Assembly (NCBI RefSeq): GCF_003330845.1
Contig: NZ_CP026121.1
Coordinates: 806,001-870,000 of the forward strand
DNA from: Streptomyces sp. Go-475
GTDB lineage: Bacteria > Actinomycetota > Actinomycetes > Streptomycetales > Streptomycetaceae
Direction: 5' to 3'
DNA: 64,000 nt
The translations under genes were made by a program, and so were the position numbers. The notes beneath the pieces are model-generated. The model saw only the letters and a program-made list of their open reading frames with translations, was not told the origin of the DNA and ran no database searches. Below, in pieces: positions 42,508 through 51,288 of the stretch (its first letter is position 1; each line of letters begins with the position of its first letter).

Positions 42508-43448
42508 GCGCTCCCGCCATCGACCCCGTCCGGACACCGGTGACCGCCTCCCCCGCGCGGCAGTCCGCCGGGAAGCAGCACACCACCCCCGCCCGTTTCG
42601 ACACCGCCCTCGGCTGGAGCGACCGGCCCGGCCCCGCCTGGGCGCTGCGCGTCCTGCTCTGCCTGCTGGCCCTGGGCGTCTTCGCGGCGCCGTTCCTGAC
42701 GATCTTCTCCGGCTCGTTCAGCGAGAAGGCCAGCGGTTCGACCCTGTCGTTCCTCCCCCACCACCCGACCCTGCTCAACTTCGAGGTGGCCGGTCAGCGC
42801 GGCATCTGGGACTACTTCGGCAACTCGCTGGTCATCGCGGGCGGCGCACTGCTGCTCCAGCTCGTCGTCTGCACGCTCGCCGCGTACGCCCTGGCCCGGC
42901 ACAAGTTCCGCGGTCAGGCGCTGGTCCTGACCCTGTTCATGCTGACGATGATGCTCCCGGAGGAGGTCATCGCCATCCCGCTGTCACTGGTCCTCGGCCA
43001 TGTGCCCGTGGTCGGCCTCGACCTGAAGGGCACCGTCTGGGGCGTGATCCTGCCGCTCGGCGCGTGGGGGTTCTCGGTGATGGTGCTCACCGAGTTCATG
43101 AAGGACATCCCCGCCGAGATCGAGGAGGCCGCCCGCATCGACGGCGTGGGCGAGCTGCGGATGCTGTGGCAGGTCATCCTGCCGCTGTGCAGGCCCGCGC
43201 TCGGCGTGGCCGGGGTGCTCGGCTTCATCATGATCTGGGACCAGTACCTGCTGCCCCTGATCGCCGCCAAGGACCCCACCGACTACACGGTCACCGTCGC
43301 CCTGTCCATCCTGCGCACCGACCCCGAGGTCGGCTCCGGAGTGGTGCTGGCCGGTGCGGTGATCGCCCTGGTCCCCAGTCTGATCGTCTATCTGCTCCTC
43401 CAGCGCTCGCTGGTCACCGGCATCACCGCCGGTGCCACCAAGGGCTGA
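42504..43448 (+). CDS. ABC transporter permease (MalG-type), hexarate operon
   Basis: This 314-residue permease has a roughly 45-residue polar N-terminal tail, about six helices and the EAA motif EIEEAARIDGVGELRMLWQVILPLCRPALGV. It forms the translocation channel with the preceding permease. The gene overlaps the upstream stop by four bases (ATGA) and is followed 24 bases later by the dehydratase gene, which has its own GAGGGAGAC site. Confidence 0.92.
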   Translation: MSAPAIDPVRTPVTASPARQSAGKQHTTPARFDTALGWSDRPGPAWALRVLLCLLALGVFAAPFLTIFSGSFSEKASGSTLSFLPHHPTLLNFEVAGQRGIWDYFGNSLVIAGGALLLQLVVCTLAAYALARHKFRGQALVLTLFMLTMMLPEEVIAIPLSLVLGHVPVVGLDLKGTVWGVILPLGAWGFSVMVLTEFMKDIPAEIEEAARIDGVGELRMLWQVILPLCRPALGVAGVLGFIMIWDQYLLPLIAAKDPTDYTVTVALSILRTDPEVGSGVVLAGAVIALVPSLIVYLLLQRSLVTGITAGATKG

Positions 43449-43472
43449 CAACCCCCCACCCCTGAGGGAGAC

Positions 43473-44381
43473 ATGAAGTTCGAAGGAGTGCTGTTCTTCC
43501 CGGTCACGCCGTTCGCGGCGGACGGCTCACTGGACGAGGAACGGCTGGCCCAGCACATCGAGTCGGGTGTCGCCGCGGGCGCGGGAGGCGTGTTCGTCGC
43601 CTGCGGCACCGGCGAGTTCCACGCGCTGTCGGCGGAGGAGATCGAGCGGGCCACGCGGGTCGCCGTCGCGACCACGGCCGGCCGGGTGCCGGTCCTCGCG
43701 GCGGCCGGCGGCCCCACGCCGGTCGCCCGGGACCATGCCGCCCGCGTCGAACGCGCCGGTGCCGACGGCATCCTGCTGCTGCCGCCCTACCTGGTCAGCG
43801 CCCCGCAGCAGGGCCTGGTGCGGTACGTCGAGGAGGTCACCGCCGCCACCGGGCTGCCCGTGGTCTTCTACCAGCGGGGCACCGCCCGGCTCACCGCTCG
43901 GACGGCCGCCGAGATCGCCGCCCTGCCGGGGGTCGTCGGCCTCAAGGACGGCATCGGGGACATCGAGCGGATGCACCGCATCGTCCGCGCGGTGCGTGCC
44001 GTGCCGGGCGGGGAGGACTTCCAGTTCTTCAACGGCCTGCCCACCGCCGAGATGACCGCGCCCGCGTACCAGGGGGTCGGCGTCGAGCTGTACTCCTCGG
44101 CGGTGTTCGCCTTCGCCCCGGAGATCGCCCTGGCCTTCCATCGGGCGCTCGCGGAGGGCGACGACGCCCTGGTGTCCCTGCTGCTCGACGAGTTCTACGG
44201 TCCGCTGGTCGCCCTGCGCGACGAGGTGCCCGGCTACGCCGTGTCGCTGGTGAAGGCCGGGGTGACGCTGCGCGGCCTGGACGTGGGCGGCGTACGGGCG
44301 CCGCTGCTCGATCCGGCGCCGGAGCACCTCGCCCGGCTCGCGAAACTCATCGACCGCGGTCTGGAGGTGGTCGGCGCATGA
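43473..44381 (+). CDS. kdgD: 5-dehydro-4-deoxyglucarate dehydratase (DHDPS family)
   Basis: This 302-residue class I aldolase-fold enzyme converts 5-dehydro-4-deoxy-D-glucarate to 2,5-dioxopentanoate with loss of water and CO2. The Schiff-base lysine is in VGLKDGIGD, the catalytic tyrosine in VVFYQRG, and the N-terminal FFPVTPF and CGTGEFH motifs fit this subgroup rather than DapA (which has GTTGE). It is the second step after the glucarate dehydratase encoded next. Its stop overlaps that gene's ATG by four bases. Confidence 0.9.
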   Translation: MKFEGVLFFPVTPFAADGSLDEERLAQHIESGVAAGAGGVFVACGTGEFHALSAEEIERATRVAVATTAGRVPVLAAAGGPTPVARDHAARVERAGADGILLLPPYLVSAPQQGLVRYVEEVTAATGLPVVFYQRGTARLTARTAAEIAALPGVVGLKDGIGDIERMHRIVRAVRAVPGGEDFQFFNGLPTAEMTAPAYQGVGVELYSSAVFAFAPEIALAFHRALAEGDDALVSLLLDEFYGPLVALRDEVPGYAVSLVKAGVTLRGLDVGGVRAPLLDPAPEHLARLAKLIDRGLEVVGA

Positions 44382-45628
44382 GCCCGACGCGCATCCGTGA
44401 GCTGATCGTCACCCCGATCGCCTTCGGTGACCCGCCGCTGCTCAACTCCAACGGCGTGCACGAGCCGCTCGCCCTGCGGATCGTCCTCCAGCTCGTCCTG
44501 GAGGACGGCACGGTGGGGCTCGGCGAGTCCCCGGGCGGCACGGCCCGGCTGGAGCGGCTGCACGCCGCGGCGAAGGTGGTCGTCGGCATGGACGTCTTCG
44601 ACGCCACCGCCGTCTCCGCCGCGATCGACGCGGCGCTGCGGCCGACCGTGCCCAGCTCCCACGAGCGCGGCTGGACCACGTCGGCCGTGGAGGTCGCGTG
44701 CCTGGACGCGCAGGGCAAGCTGCTCGGCCGTCCGGTGAGCGACCTGCTGGGCGGCAGGGTCCGCGACTCGGTGCCGTTCGCCGCGTACCTCTTCTACAAG
44801 TGGGCCGAGCACCCCGCGCTCGACGGCCGTCCCGCCATCGCCGACGACTGGGGCGAGGCGCTCGACCCGGCCGGCATCGTCGAGCAGGCCCGGCTGATGC
44901 AGGAGCGGTACGGCTTCCGGTCGTTCAAGCTCAAGGGCGGTGTCTTCCCGCCCGACGAGGAGATCGCCGCGATGCGGGCGCTGGCGGAGGCCTTCCCCGG
45001 GCAGCCGCTGCGGCTGGACCCGAACGTGGCGTGGACGGTGGAGACGTCGGCGTACGTGGCCCGTGAACTGGACGGTGTCCTGGAGTACCTGGAGGACCCG
45101 ACCAAGGGCATTCCCGGCATGGCCGAGGTGGCGAAGGTCTCGCCCATGCCGCTGGCGACGAACATGTGCGTGATCGCCTGGGAGCACCTGAAGCCGGCCG
45201 TCGAGCAGAACGCGATCCAGGTCCTGCTCACCGACCACCACTACTGGGGCGGACTGCGCCGGACCCGTGAACTGGCCGCCGTGTGCGAGGCGTTCGGGCT
45301 CGCCCTGTCGATGCACTCCAACTCGCACCTGGGCATCAGCCTCGCCGCGATGACCCATGTCGCCGCGGCCATCCCCAACCTCGACCACTCCTGCGACACG
45401 CACTACCCGTGGAACTCGGCCGACGACGTGATCGTGCCGGGCGTGCTGGAGCTGCGCGACGGGGAGGTCGAGGTGCCCACCGGGCCGGGGCTGGGCGTCG
45501 AACTCGACCACGACCGGCTGGAGCGGCTGCACCGCCGGTACGTGGACTCCGGGATGCGCAGCCGGGACGACACCGGCTACATGCGGCGGTTCCGGCCGGA
45601 CTACGAGCTGCGGCTGCCCCGCTGGTGA
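44378..45628 (+). CDS. gudD: Glucarate dehydratase (enolase superfamily)
   Basis: This 416-residue enzyme removes water from D-glucarate (and often L-idarate) to give 5-dehydro-4-deoxyglucarate. Enolase-superfamily residues are visible: the KxK pair in FKLKGG, metal ligands in RLDPN, EYLEDP and LATNMCV, an Asp-His pair in LTDHHYWGG and the catalytic His in MHSNSHLG. This set is characteristic of glucarate dehydratases. With the DHDPS-type enzyme and the importer it forms a complete pathway to 2,5-dioxopentanoate. The last enzyme, a dioxopentanoate dehydrogenase, is not in this operon. Confidence 0.92.
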   Translation: MSPTRIRELIVTPIAFGDPPLLNSNGVHEPLALRIVLQLVLEDGTVGLGESPGGTARLERLHAAAKVVVGMDVFDATAVSAAIDAALRPTVPSSHERGWTTSAVEVACLDAQGKLLGRPVSDLLGGRVRDSVPFAAYLFYKWAEHPALDGRPAIADDWGEALDPAGIVEQARLMQERYGFRSFKLKGGVFPPDEEIAAMRALAEAFPGQPLRLDPNVAWTVETSAYVARELDGVLEYLEDPTKGIPGMAEVAKVSPMPLATNMCVIAWEHLKPAVEQNAIQVLLTDHHYWGGLRRTRELAAVCEAFGLALSMHSNSHLGISLAAMTHVAAAIPNLDHSCDTHYPWNSADDVIVPGVLELRDGEVEVPTGPGLGVELDHDRLERLHRRYVDSGMRSRDDTGYMRRFRPDYELRLPRW

Positions 45629-45782
45629 CACCCTTGCGGCCGGTCGCACGGGTCAAGCCAGCGCATGAGCACCATGGACGCGTGCGGAGTTGACCGATGC
45701 CTTACGGGTAGCACCTGCGCGTGCACCCTTTCGACCGGGACAGGCACGACGTAAACGCCAGACCGCGCCACCCCTTCCAGCG

Positions 45783-45798
45783 CGTAGAAATATCTACG
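45783..45798. promoter_or_regulatory. Dyad between hexarate operon and next gene
   Basis: CGTAGA-AATA-TCTACG is a perfect 6+6 dyad with an AT-rich centre, 155 bases after the glucarate dehydratase stop and 100 bases before the preferred start of the next gene. It could be an operator. An ATG three bases after it is in frame with the next gene but lacks a ribosome-binding site. Confidence 0.4.
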
Positions 45799-45897
45799 AG
45801 CATGGCCAGGGCCGGGCGGCACGCGGAAACCCCGCGGGCCACCGGCCCGTGTCCCGCGCGCGCCCTCGCGGCGCCGCCGACTGCGCCTGGGGTGGCC

Positions 45898-46386
45898 ATG
45901 CAGAGCGTCATGTGGAAGCAAGCCGTCGAGTGGCTCGCCGCGGCGGCCACGGATCCGCAGGAGTGCAAGCGCGAGTGGGACCACGGCACGGGGACGGCGG
46001 TCGTGGAGGCCGGGCGCTACTGGGACGTGCTCTCCGTCCCCGACCGGCTCGGCCTGCTCGCCCTGGACATCCTGTGGCGCGACCCGTTGAAGGTGCCCGG
46101 CCCCACCCTGGTGGACTCCGCCGCGCGCAGAGTGGGGTTCTTCCTGCCACCCGATCCGGCCAGCGAGTGGATCGGCTTCGGTGTCCGGCACGTCGGCCGG
46201 GGATCCTGGGTCGCCGTGCCGCCGCCGTACCGGCCCGCCGGACGCCTGGAGTGGCTCGTCCCGCCGGACGGCACGGGCACGCTGCACCGCCCGGGCACCC
46301 TCGAGTCGGCGCTGCGCGAGGCCACCGGCACCCTCGCCGTGCTGGCACCGGTCAGCGCGGACCCTGTGGTGCCGGACGGCTGGTGA
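45898..46386 (+). CDS. Hypothetical protein, actinomycete-type
   Basis: From the ATG at 45898 (preceded by GGGGTGG) this gives 162 residues, soluble, beginning MQSVMWKQAVEWLAAAATDPQECKREWDHGTG. It has the stretches WDVLSVPDRLGLLALDIL, RVGFFLPPDPASEWIGFG and RLEWLVPPDGTGTLHRPGTLESALREA. These resemble small Streptomyces proteins sometimes labelled as prim-pol-like, but no catalytic residues can be named, so no function is assigned. An ATG at 45802 would add 32 residues of low complexity. The 3' end overlaps a convergent small gene by 35 bases. Confidence 0.65.
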   Translation: MQSVMWKQAVEWLAAAATDPQECKREWDHGTGTAVVEAGRYWDVLSVPDRLGLLALDILWRDPLKVPGPTLVDSAARRVGFFLPPDPASEWIGFGVRHVGRGSWVAVPPPYRPAGRLEWLVPPDGTGTLHRPGTLESALREATGTLAVLAPVSADPVVPDGW

Positions 46387-46654
46387 GGCGGGGCCCGGAC
46401 GGGACGACCGGGCCCATGTGCCGGCCGGCGGTCCACGAGGTGACGGCGGTCCAGGTCTCGCTCTCGGCCGGCGCCGCGAAGGAGACCCACTGGCCGTCGC
46501 GGTGCTCCGGGACCGCGTGGCCGCGGGCCTCCCACTCGGCCACCAGGGCCGCGTAGATCGGCGGATGGCCCGCGTAACCGCTGGTGAGTTCGGCGTACGG
46601 CCGGGGCGCGGCATCGGCCGCGAGAAGGCGCCGCGCCGTCTCAGTACTGTCCAT
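46352..46654 (-). CDS. Small hypothetical protein (100 residues)
   Basis: The frame from the ATG at 46654 encodes MDSTETARRLLAADAAPRPY, a central AELTSGYAGHPPIYAALVAEWEARGHAVP, and WVSFAAPAESETWTAVTSWTAG. This looks like a compact natural protein and not a shadow frame. It has no signal peptide or known motif. No strong ribosome-binding site is visible. The roughly 285 bases between its start and the GAF regulator at 46939 hold no other gene I can support. Confidence 0.5.
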   Translation of the reverse strand: MDSTETARRLLAADAAPRPYAELTSGYAGHPPIYAALVAEWEARGHAVPEHRDGQWVSFAAPAESETWTAVTSWTAGRHMGPVVPSGPRLTSRPAPQGPR

Positions 46655-46938
46655 GCCAGGGCAACGCGGCACAGCGCGCCGGTGGTACGCGGCCGGGACC
46701 CCCTCCGTCGGGTCGAGTGAACCCGTCACCCGGACGGCGGCATGCGGGCACCGGACAAACATCCAGTCAGGCGGTCGCCCGTTCAGCACACGCCCGGGTC
46801 CCCTCGCGCGGGCGTCCTCCGCTCGAACCGGGTTCTCGCCCCGGCGGCGGGAATCCGGTAACACTGTCGTCACGCCGACGACCGGCCCGGGCCCCGAGCC
46901 CGGCGCCGGCCGTCCCGGGACGACGGCGGGGAGAGGCC

Positions 46939-48165
46939 ATGTCACAGCGCCCTGACCTCCGGCAGCGCAGGGCCGTGCTGGAGCACGAGTGGTCCCGCTG
47001 GGTGCCGCGGCTGAGCGTTCCGGGCACCCGGCCGGGCGGCAGCGCCGCGCTGCGCCACGAGGTGACCGAGTCCTGGGCGCGTTCGCTGAGCAGCGTCGAC
47101 CCCGCCCGGGACAGCGCACCGGTCACCGACGCCGGCCGGGTCCATCAGCGCTGGACGTCCTCACCGCTGTACGGGCCGGTCTCCGCCCTCGCCGGGGAAC
47201 TGCGCAGCATCGCCGAGGACGCCGGGTTCGTCACGGCGGTCACCGACGAGTCCGGCACCATCCTGTGGACCTGCGGGGGCCCGACCATGCGCCGCCGGGC
47301 CGAGCGGGTCAACTTCGCGCCGGGCGGCCGGTGGGACGAGCCGGCGATGGGCACCAACGCCCTGTCCCTCGCCCTGCGCACCGGCCGCCCCAGCTCCGTC
47401 TTCTCGGCCGAGCACCTGGTGTCGGCGCTGCACGGCTGGGTCTGCTACTGCGCCCCCGTGCACGGCCCGGACGGTCGCGTCCTCGGCGTACTGGACCTGT
47501 CCACGACCTGGGACCGCTCGCATCCCCTGGCCATGTCGACCGTACGCACCCTGGTGTCCACGATCGAGGCCCGCCTCGGCTCCGAGGCGGTGTCCGGCCC
47601 CGGCGAGGTGCGGCTGACCTGCCTGGGCGCCGAGCGGGCGGTACGGGAGGGGCGGCGACTCGCCCTGCGCCCCCGCCAACTGGAGATCCTCACCCTGCTC
47701 GCGCTCGAACCCGAGGGCTTCTCCCCGGAGCGGCTGCGCGCCGCCCTGTACGGCGACCGCCCGGTCACGGCGTCCACCTTCAAGGCGGAGATCTCCCACC
47801 TGCGCCGCGCCCTCGGCGGCGGCGTCTCGCCCCGCCGCTACGCCCTCACCACCCCCGTGTCCTGCGACGCCGCGGACGTGCTGCGCGCGCTGGAACAGGG
47901 CGACACGGACACCGCCCTGCGCCTGTACGGCGGCCCGCTGCTCCCCCGCTCCGAGGCGCCCGGCATCGAGGAGTGGCGCACCCGCCTGGAAGTGGCCGTA
48001 CGCGAGGCCGTGCTGGCGAGCACGCGTCCCGAACACGCCCTGCGCTACGGCGAACGCGCCCCGTACGACGCGGAGATCCACGAGCACGCGCTGCGTCTGC
48101 TGGGGCCGGGGGACACGCGAAGGGCGATCGCGAGGGGCAGGCTGACGACGGCGCTGCGCGACTGA
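46939..48165 (+). CDS. GAF-domain regulator with SARP-like C-terminal winged helix
   Basis: This 408-residue protein has an N-terminal region like AcoR-type activators ([11 protein letters not shown]) and a GAF sensor at about 75-215 ([18 protein letters not shown]... [25 protein letters not shown]... [22 protein letters not shown]). The C-terminal domain from about 235 resembles an OmpR/SARP winged helix ([29 protein letters not shown]... [15 protein letters not shown]). A short helical tail follows. There is no sigma-54 AAA+ domain and no Fis helix. It lies upstream of the aldehyde dehydrogenase gene, its likely target. GGGGAGAGG precedes the ATG. Confidence 0.82.
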   Translation: MSQRPDLRQRRAVLEHEWSRWVPRLSVPGTRPGGSAALRHEVTESWARSLSSVDPARDSAPVTDAGRVHQRWTSSPLYGPVSALAGELRSIAEDAGFVTAVTDESGTILWTCGGPTMRRRAERVNFAPGGRWDEPAMGTNALSLALRTGRPSSVFSAEHLVSALHGWVCYCAPVHGPDGRVLGVLDLSTTWDRSHPLAMSTVRTLVSTIEARLGSEAVSGPGEVRLTCLGAERAVREGRRLALRPRQLEILTLLALEPEGFSPERLRAALYGDRPVTASTFKAEISHLRRALGGGVSPRRYALTTPVSCDAADVLRALEQGDTDTALRLYGGPLLPRSEAPGIEEWRTRLEVAVREAVLASTRPEHALRYGERAPYDAEIHEHALRLLGPGDTRRAIARGRLTTALRD

Positions 48166-48172
48166 GGCCGGG

Positions 48173-48261
48173 GCGAAGGACGGTCGGCCCGGGACGCCGG
48201 AACGCGGGGACGCCGGGACGCGAAGGACGGTCCCGCTGCGGCGCCAACCTTGTGCCAACCT
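48173..48261 (+). repeat. Direct repeats upstream of aldehyde dehydrogenase gene
   Basis: GCGAAGGACGGTC occurs at 48173-48185 and 48220-48232. GCCAACCT occurs at 48243-48250 and 48254-48261, 11 bases apart, about one helical turn. The second pair is well placed to bind an activator such as the GAF regulator, 69 bases before the start codon. Confidence 0.45.
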
Positions 48262-48329
48262 CCCGGTCGCACAGTGAGGGGCGTCACGACGGCGTGGCCG
48301 TCACCCGACCTGCCCCGAGGAGAGCCGCC

Positions 48330-49847
48330 ATGGTGTACGCCCACCCAGGAACCGACGGCAGCATCGTCGACTTCGCCCGGCGCTACGACAACTTCATCGA
48401 CGGCGACTGGGTGGCCCCGGTCGAGGGCCGCTACTTCGAGAACCCGACCCCCGTGACCGGCGAGGTCTTCTGCGAGGTGGCCCGCTCCTCCGCGGCCGAC
48501 GTCGACCTCGCCCTGGACGCGGCGCACCGTGCGGCGGACAGGTGGGGCCGCACGTCCACCGCGGAACGCGCGAACATCCTCAACCGGATCGCGGACCGCA
48601 TCGAGCAGCACCTGGAGAAGATCGCGGTCGCCGAGACCTGGGAGAACGGCAAGCCGGTCCGCGAGACGCTCGCCGCCGACATCCCGCTGGCCGTGGACCA
48701 CTTCCGGTACTTCGCCGGCGTCGTCCGCGCTCAGGAGGGCAGCATCGCGGAGATCGACGCCGACACCGTCGCGTACCACTTCCACGAGCCGCTGGGCGTG
48801 GTCGGCCAGATCATCCCGTGGAACTTCCCGATCCTGATGGCCACCTGGAAGCTGGCGCCCGCGCTGGCGGCCGGCAACTGCGTCGTCATCAAACCGGCCG
48901 AGCAGACCCCGGCCAGCCTGCTCTACGTCATCGACCTCATCGCCGACCTGCTCCCGCCCGGCGTGCTCAACGTCGTCAACGGCTTCGGCGTCGAGGCGGG
49001 CAAGCCGCTGGCGTCGAGCCCCCGCGTGGCGAAGGTGGCGTTCACCGGCGAGACCACGACCGGCCGCCTGATCATGCAGTACGCGAGCGAGAACATCATC
49101 CCCGTCACGCTGGAACTGGGCGGCAAGAGCCCGAACATCTTCCTGCCCGACGTCATGGCCGCCGACGACGACTTCCTGGACAAGGCGGTCGAGGGCTTCG
49201 TGATGTTCGCGCTGAACCAGGGCGAGGTCTGCACCTGCCCGTCCCGCGCGCTGATCCCGTCGTCCGTCTACGACGACTTCATGGCCCGCTGCGTCGAACG
49301 CACCAAGGCCATCGTCGGCGGCGACCCGCTGGACCCGGCCACGATGATCGGCGCGCAGGCGAGCAACGACCAGTACGAGAAGATCCTCTCCTACCTCGAC
49401 ATCGGCAGGAAGGAGGGCGCCGAGGTCGTCACGGGCGGCAACTCCCGGACGGTGCCCGGCCTGGAGGGCGGCTACTACATCGAGCCGACGATCTTCCGCG
49501 GCACCAACGACATGCGGATCTTCCAGGAGGAGATCTTCGGCCCGGTCGTCTCGGTCACCACGTACGACTCGGTCGACGAGGCCCTCAAGATCGCCAACGA
49601 CACGCTGTACGGCCTCGGCGCGGGCGTCTGGACCCGCGACGGCAACACGGCCTACCGCCTGGGCCGCGAGATCAAGGCGGGCCGCGTCTGGACCAACTGC
49701 TACCACGCCTACCCGGCCCACGCGGCCTTCGGCGGCTACAAGAAGTCGGGCATCGGCCGCGAGACCCACAAGATGATGCTCGACCACTATCAGCAGACGA
49801 AGAACCTGCTGGTGTCGTACTCGCCGAAGAAACTGGGCTTCTTCTAG
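48330..49847 (+). CDS. exaC: NAD-dependent aldehyde dehydrogenase, ExaC/acetaldehyde type
   Basis: This 505-residue enzyme oxidises acetaldehyde or similar aldehydes to acids with NAD+. Rossmann residues are in [34 protein letters not shown]. The general base Glu is in LELGGKSPN and the catalytic Cys is in [13 protein letters not shown], the double-Cys form common in ExaC/AldB. The length matches this subgroup and it ends with the usual [18 protein letters not shown] site precedes the ATG. It may handle aldehydes from ethanol metabolism, and a role in finishing hexarate breakdown is possible but unproven. The stop codon shares CTAG with the convergent acyltransferase. Confidence 0.93.
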   Translation: MVYAHPGTDGSIVDFARRYDNFIDGDWVAPVEGRYFENPTPVTGEVFCEVARSSAADVDLALDAAHRAADRWGRTSTAERANILNRIADRIEQHLEKIAVAETWENGKPVRETLAADIPLAVDHFRYFAGVVRAQEGSIAEIDADTVAYHFHEPLGVVGQIIPWNFPILMATWKLAPALAAGNCVVIKPAEQTPASLLYVIDLIADLLPPGVLNVVNGFGVEAGKPLASSPRVAKVAFTGETTTGRLIMQYASENIIPVTLELGGKSPNIFLPDVMAADDDFLDKAVEGFVMFALNQGEVCTCPSRALIPSSVYDDFMARCVERTKAIVGGDPLDPATMIGAQASNDQYEKILSYLDIGRKEGAEVVTGGNSRTVPGLEGGYYIEPTIFRGTNDMRIFQEEIFGPVVSVTTYDSVDEALKIANDTLYGLGAGVWTRDGNTAYRLGREIKAGRVWTNCYHAYPAHAAFGGYKKSGIGRETHKMMLDHYQQTKNLLVSYSPKKLGFF

Positions 49848-51016
49848 GCGCTCGGGAAAGGCGCCTGACCTGATCTCTTTCCCGCCAGGCGCCTTCCCCT
49901 CGGCCGGCCCACAGCAAGGCGCAGGAGCAGCCGTCTGGCCGGGCGTTCCAGACCCTCGTACAAGGCCCAGGACAACCCCAGTGCCACGGTGAACGCGACG
50001 ACGGTGGTGGTCAGCGCGGGCAGCACGCCGAAGTGCGGAGAGGTGCCGAGCAGATCGGTGCCGAACCGCAGCACCAGGAGATGGATCATGTAGAAGGCGA
50101 AGGAGAGTTCGCCCAGCCGCACCAGCCTTCGGTGCCGCCACATCGAGGGCAGACCGCGCAGGTCGGCGACGGCCGCAGCCGGGATGAGCAGGGTGAAGCC
50201 GATGAGGGTACAGGTGGTGGCCGGGTATCCGGCGGGGACGTGGGGGACGAGGAAGTAGCCGATGATCGCCACGGCGAGTGAGGCTCGCGGGCCGGGCCCG
50301 CGCCACTGACCGAGACTGACGATGCGGGCGACAGCGGCACCGAGCACGAACTCGGGGAGGCGGGCGGCGGGGAAGGAGTAGAGCGGCCGGCCCAGCCAGT
50401 GGTGCGCGTCCGACCACGCCAGCACGAACACCGACAGCACCGACAGACCGGCCAGGACGGCCGATCCCCGGGCTCCCAGGCGGCGCAGCCAGAGAGCCAG
50501 CAGCGGAAAGGCGGCATAGAAGAACGCCTCGCACGCGAGCGACCAGCTGACGGGATCCAGTGTCTGCCACCAGGGGCGCCACCAGGCATGCACCAGGAGG
50601 ACATTGGCCAGGGCCTGATACAGGGTGGGCTTCGCCTGATGGGCCAGGGTGAGGCCCATGAGCAGCGCGATCGCGGCGGTGACGAGGTGGACCGGATAGA
50701 TCCGGGCGATGCGCCGCCACCAGAACGCCGGTGCTCGGTCTCCCGGCCGTGCGGACCACATCAGGACGAAGCCGGAGAGGATGAAAAAGAACGACACCCC
50801 GGTAGCCCCGGCCCCGAACCCCCACGTCGCGACACGCCCGCCGGTACCACCGAAGTACCCGAAGTTGCGCACGTGCAGCCCGAAGACCAGCACCGCCGCC
50901 ATCCATCGAAGTCCCGTGAGCGACGGCAGCGAAGGCACCGGAGGTGTGGAAGCGGCCTCGGCTGCGGTCGCTGTGCCGGGCAGCGTCCGGGTGGCCCCGG
51001 CCGCCGCCGCCATCAC
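49844..51016 (-). CDS. Acyltransferase 3 (OafA/YrhL-like) membrane protein
   Basis: This 390-residue integral membrane protein has about ten helices. Signs of the acyltransferase 3 family are [18 protein letters not shown] (with the conserved HxR-type region) early on, [15 protein letters not shown], and the [11 protein letters not shown] arginine motif. Such enzymes transfer acyl groups to sugars or secondary metabolites at the membrane. The target is unknown. It is alone on this strand. Its stop is the complement of the aldehyde dehydrogenase stop (CTAG at 49844-49847). Confidence 0.88.
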   Translation of the reverse strand: MMAAAAGATRTLPGTATAAEAASTPPVPSLPSLTGLRWMAAVLVFGLHVRNFGYFGGTGGRVATWGFGAGATGVSFFFILSGFVLMWSARPGDRAPAFWWRRIARIYPVHLVTAAIALLMGLTLAHQAKPTLYQALANVLLVHAWWRPWWQTLDPVSWSLACEAFFYAAFPLLALWLRRLGARGSAVLAGLSVLSVFVLAWSDAHHWLGRPLYSFPAARLPEFVLGAAVARIVSLGQWRGPGPRASLAVAIIGYFLVPHVPAGYPATTCTLIGFTLLIPAAAVADLRGLPSMWRHRRLVRLGELSFAFYMIHLLVLRFGTDLLGTSPHFGVLPALTTTVVAFTVALGLSWALYEGLERPARRLLLRLAVGRPRGRRLAGKRSGQAPFPSA

Positions 51017-51288
51017 GTCACCTGCCGAGTGTTGTGCATGTGCGACATGCGCGTGAGCCTTGCCCGATCGTCGCCTTTCATTCCGGGCTGGTGGGGAGCG
51101 TCACATCCGTGTGGGCCGTCCGCTCGACCCGTTCGGCTAGGGCCATTCTTTGATCGTTGTTGACAGGACGAATGTGTTGGCGCGGCAGCCGCGAGGGCTA
51201 GCCTCGCCCCGTCCGCACCCCCTGTACCCACCCCCCACCTGAGGTGGCGGACGCCCACATCCCCTTTCACACTCGAGGAAGGACTCTG

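Noticed and set aside
48173..48261. CRISPR-like array before exaC
   Set aside because: Only two short repeat pairs with no regular spacers.
48045..50906. 953-codon minus-strand frame across the aldehyde dehydrogenase
   Set aside because: It is antisense to a clear ExaC enzyme, and the acyltransferase is in another frame of the same strand.
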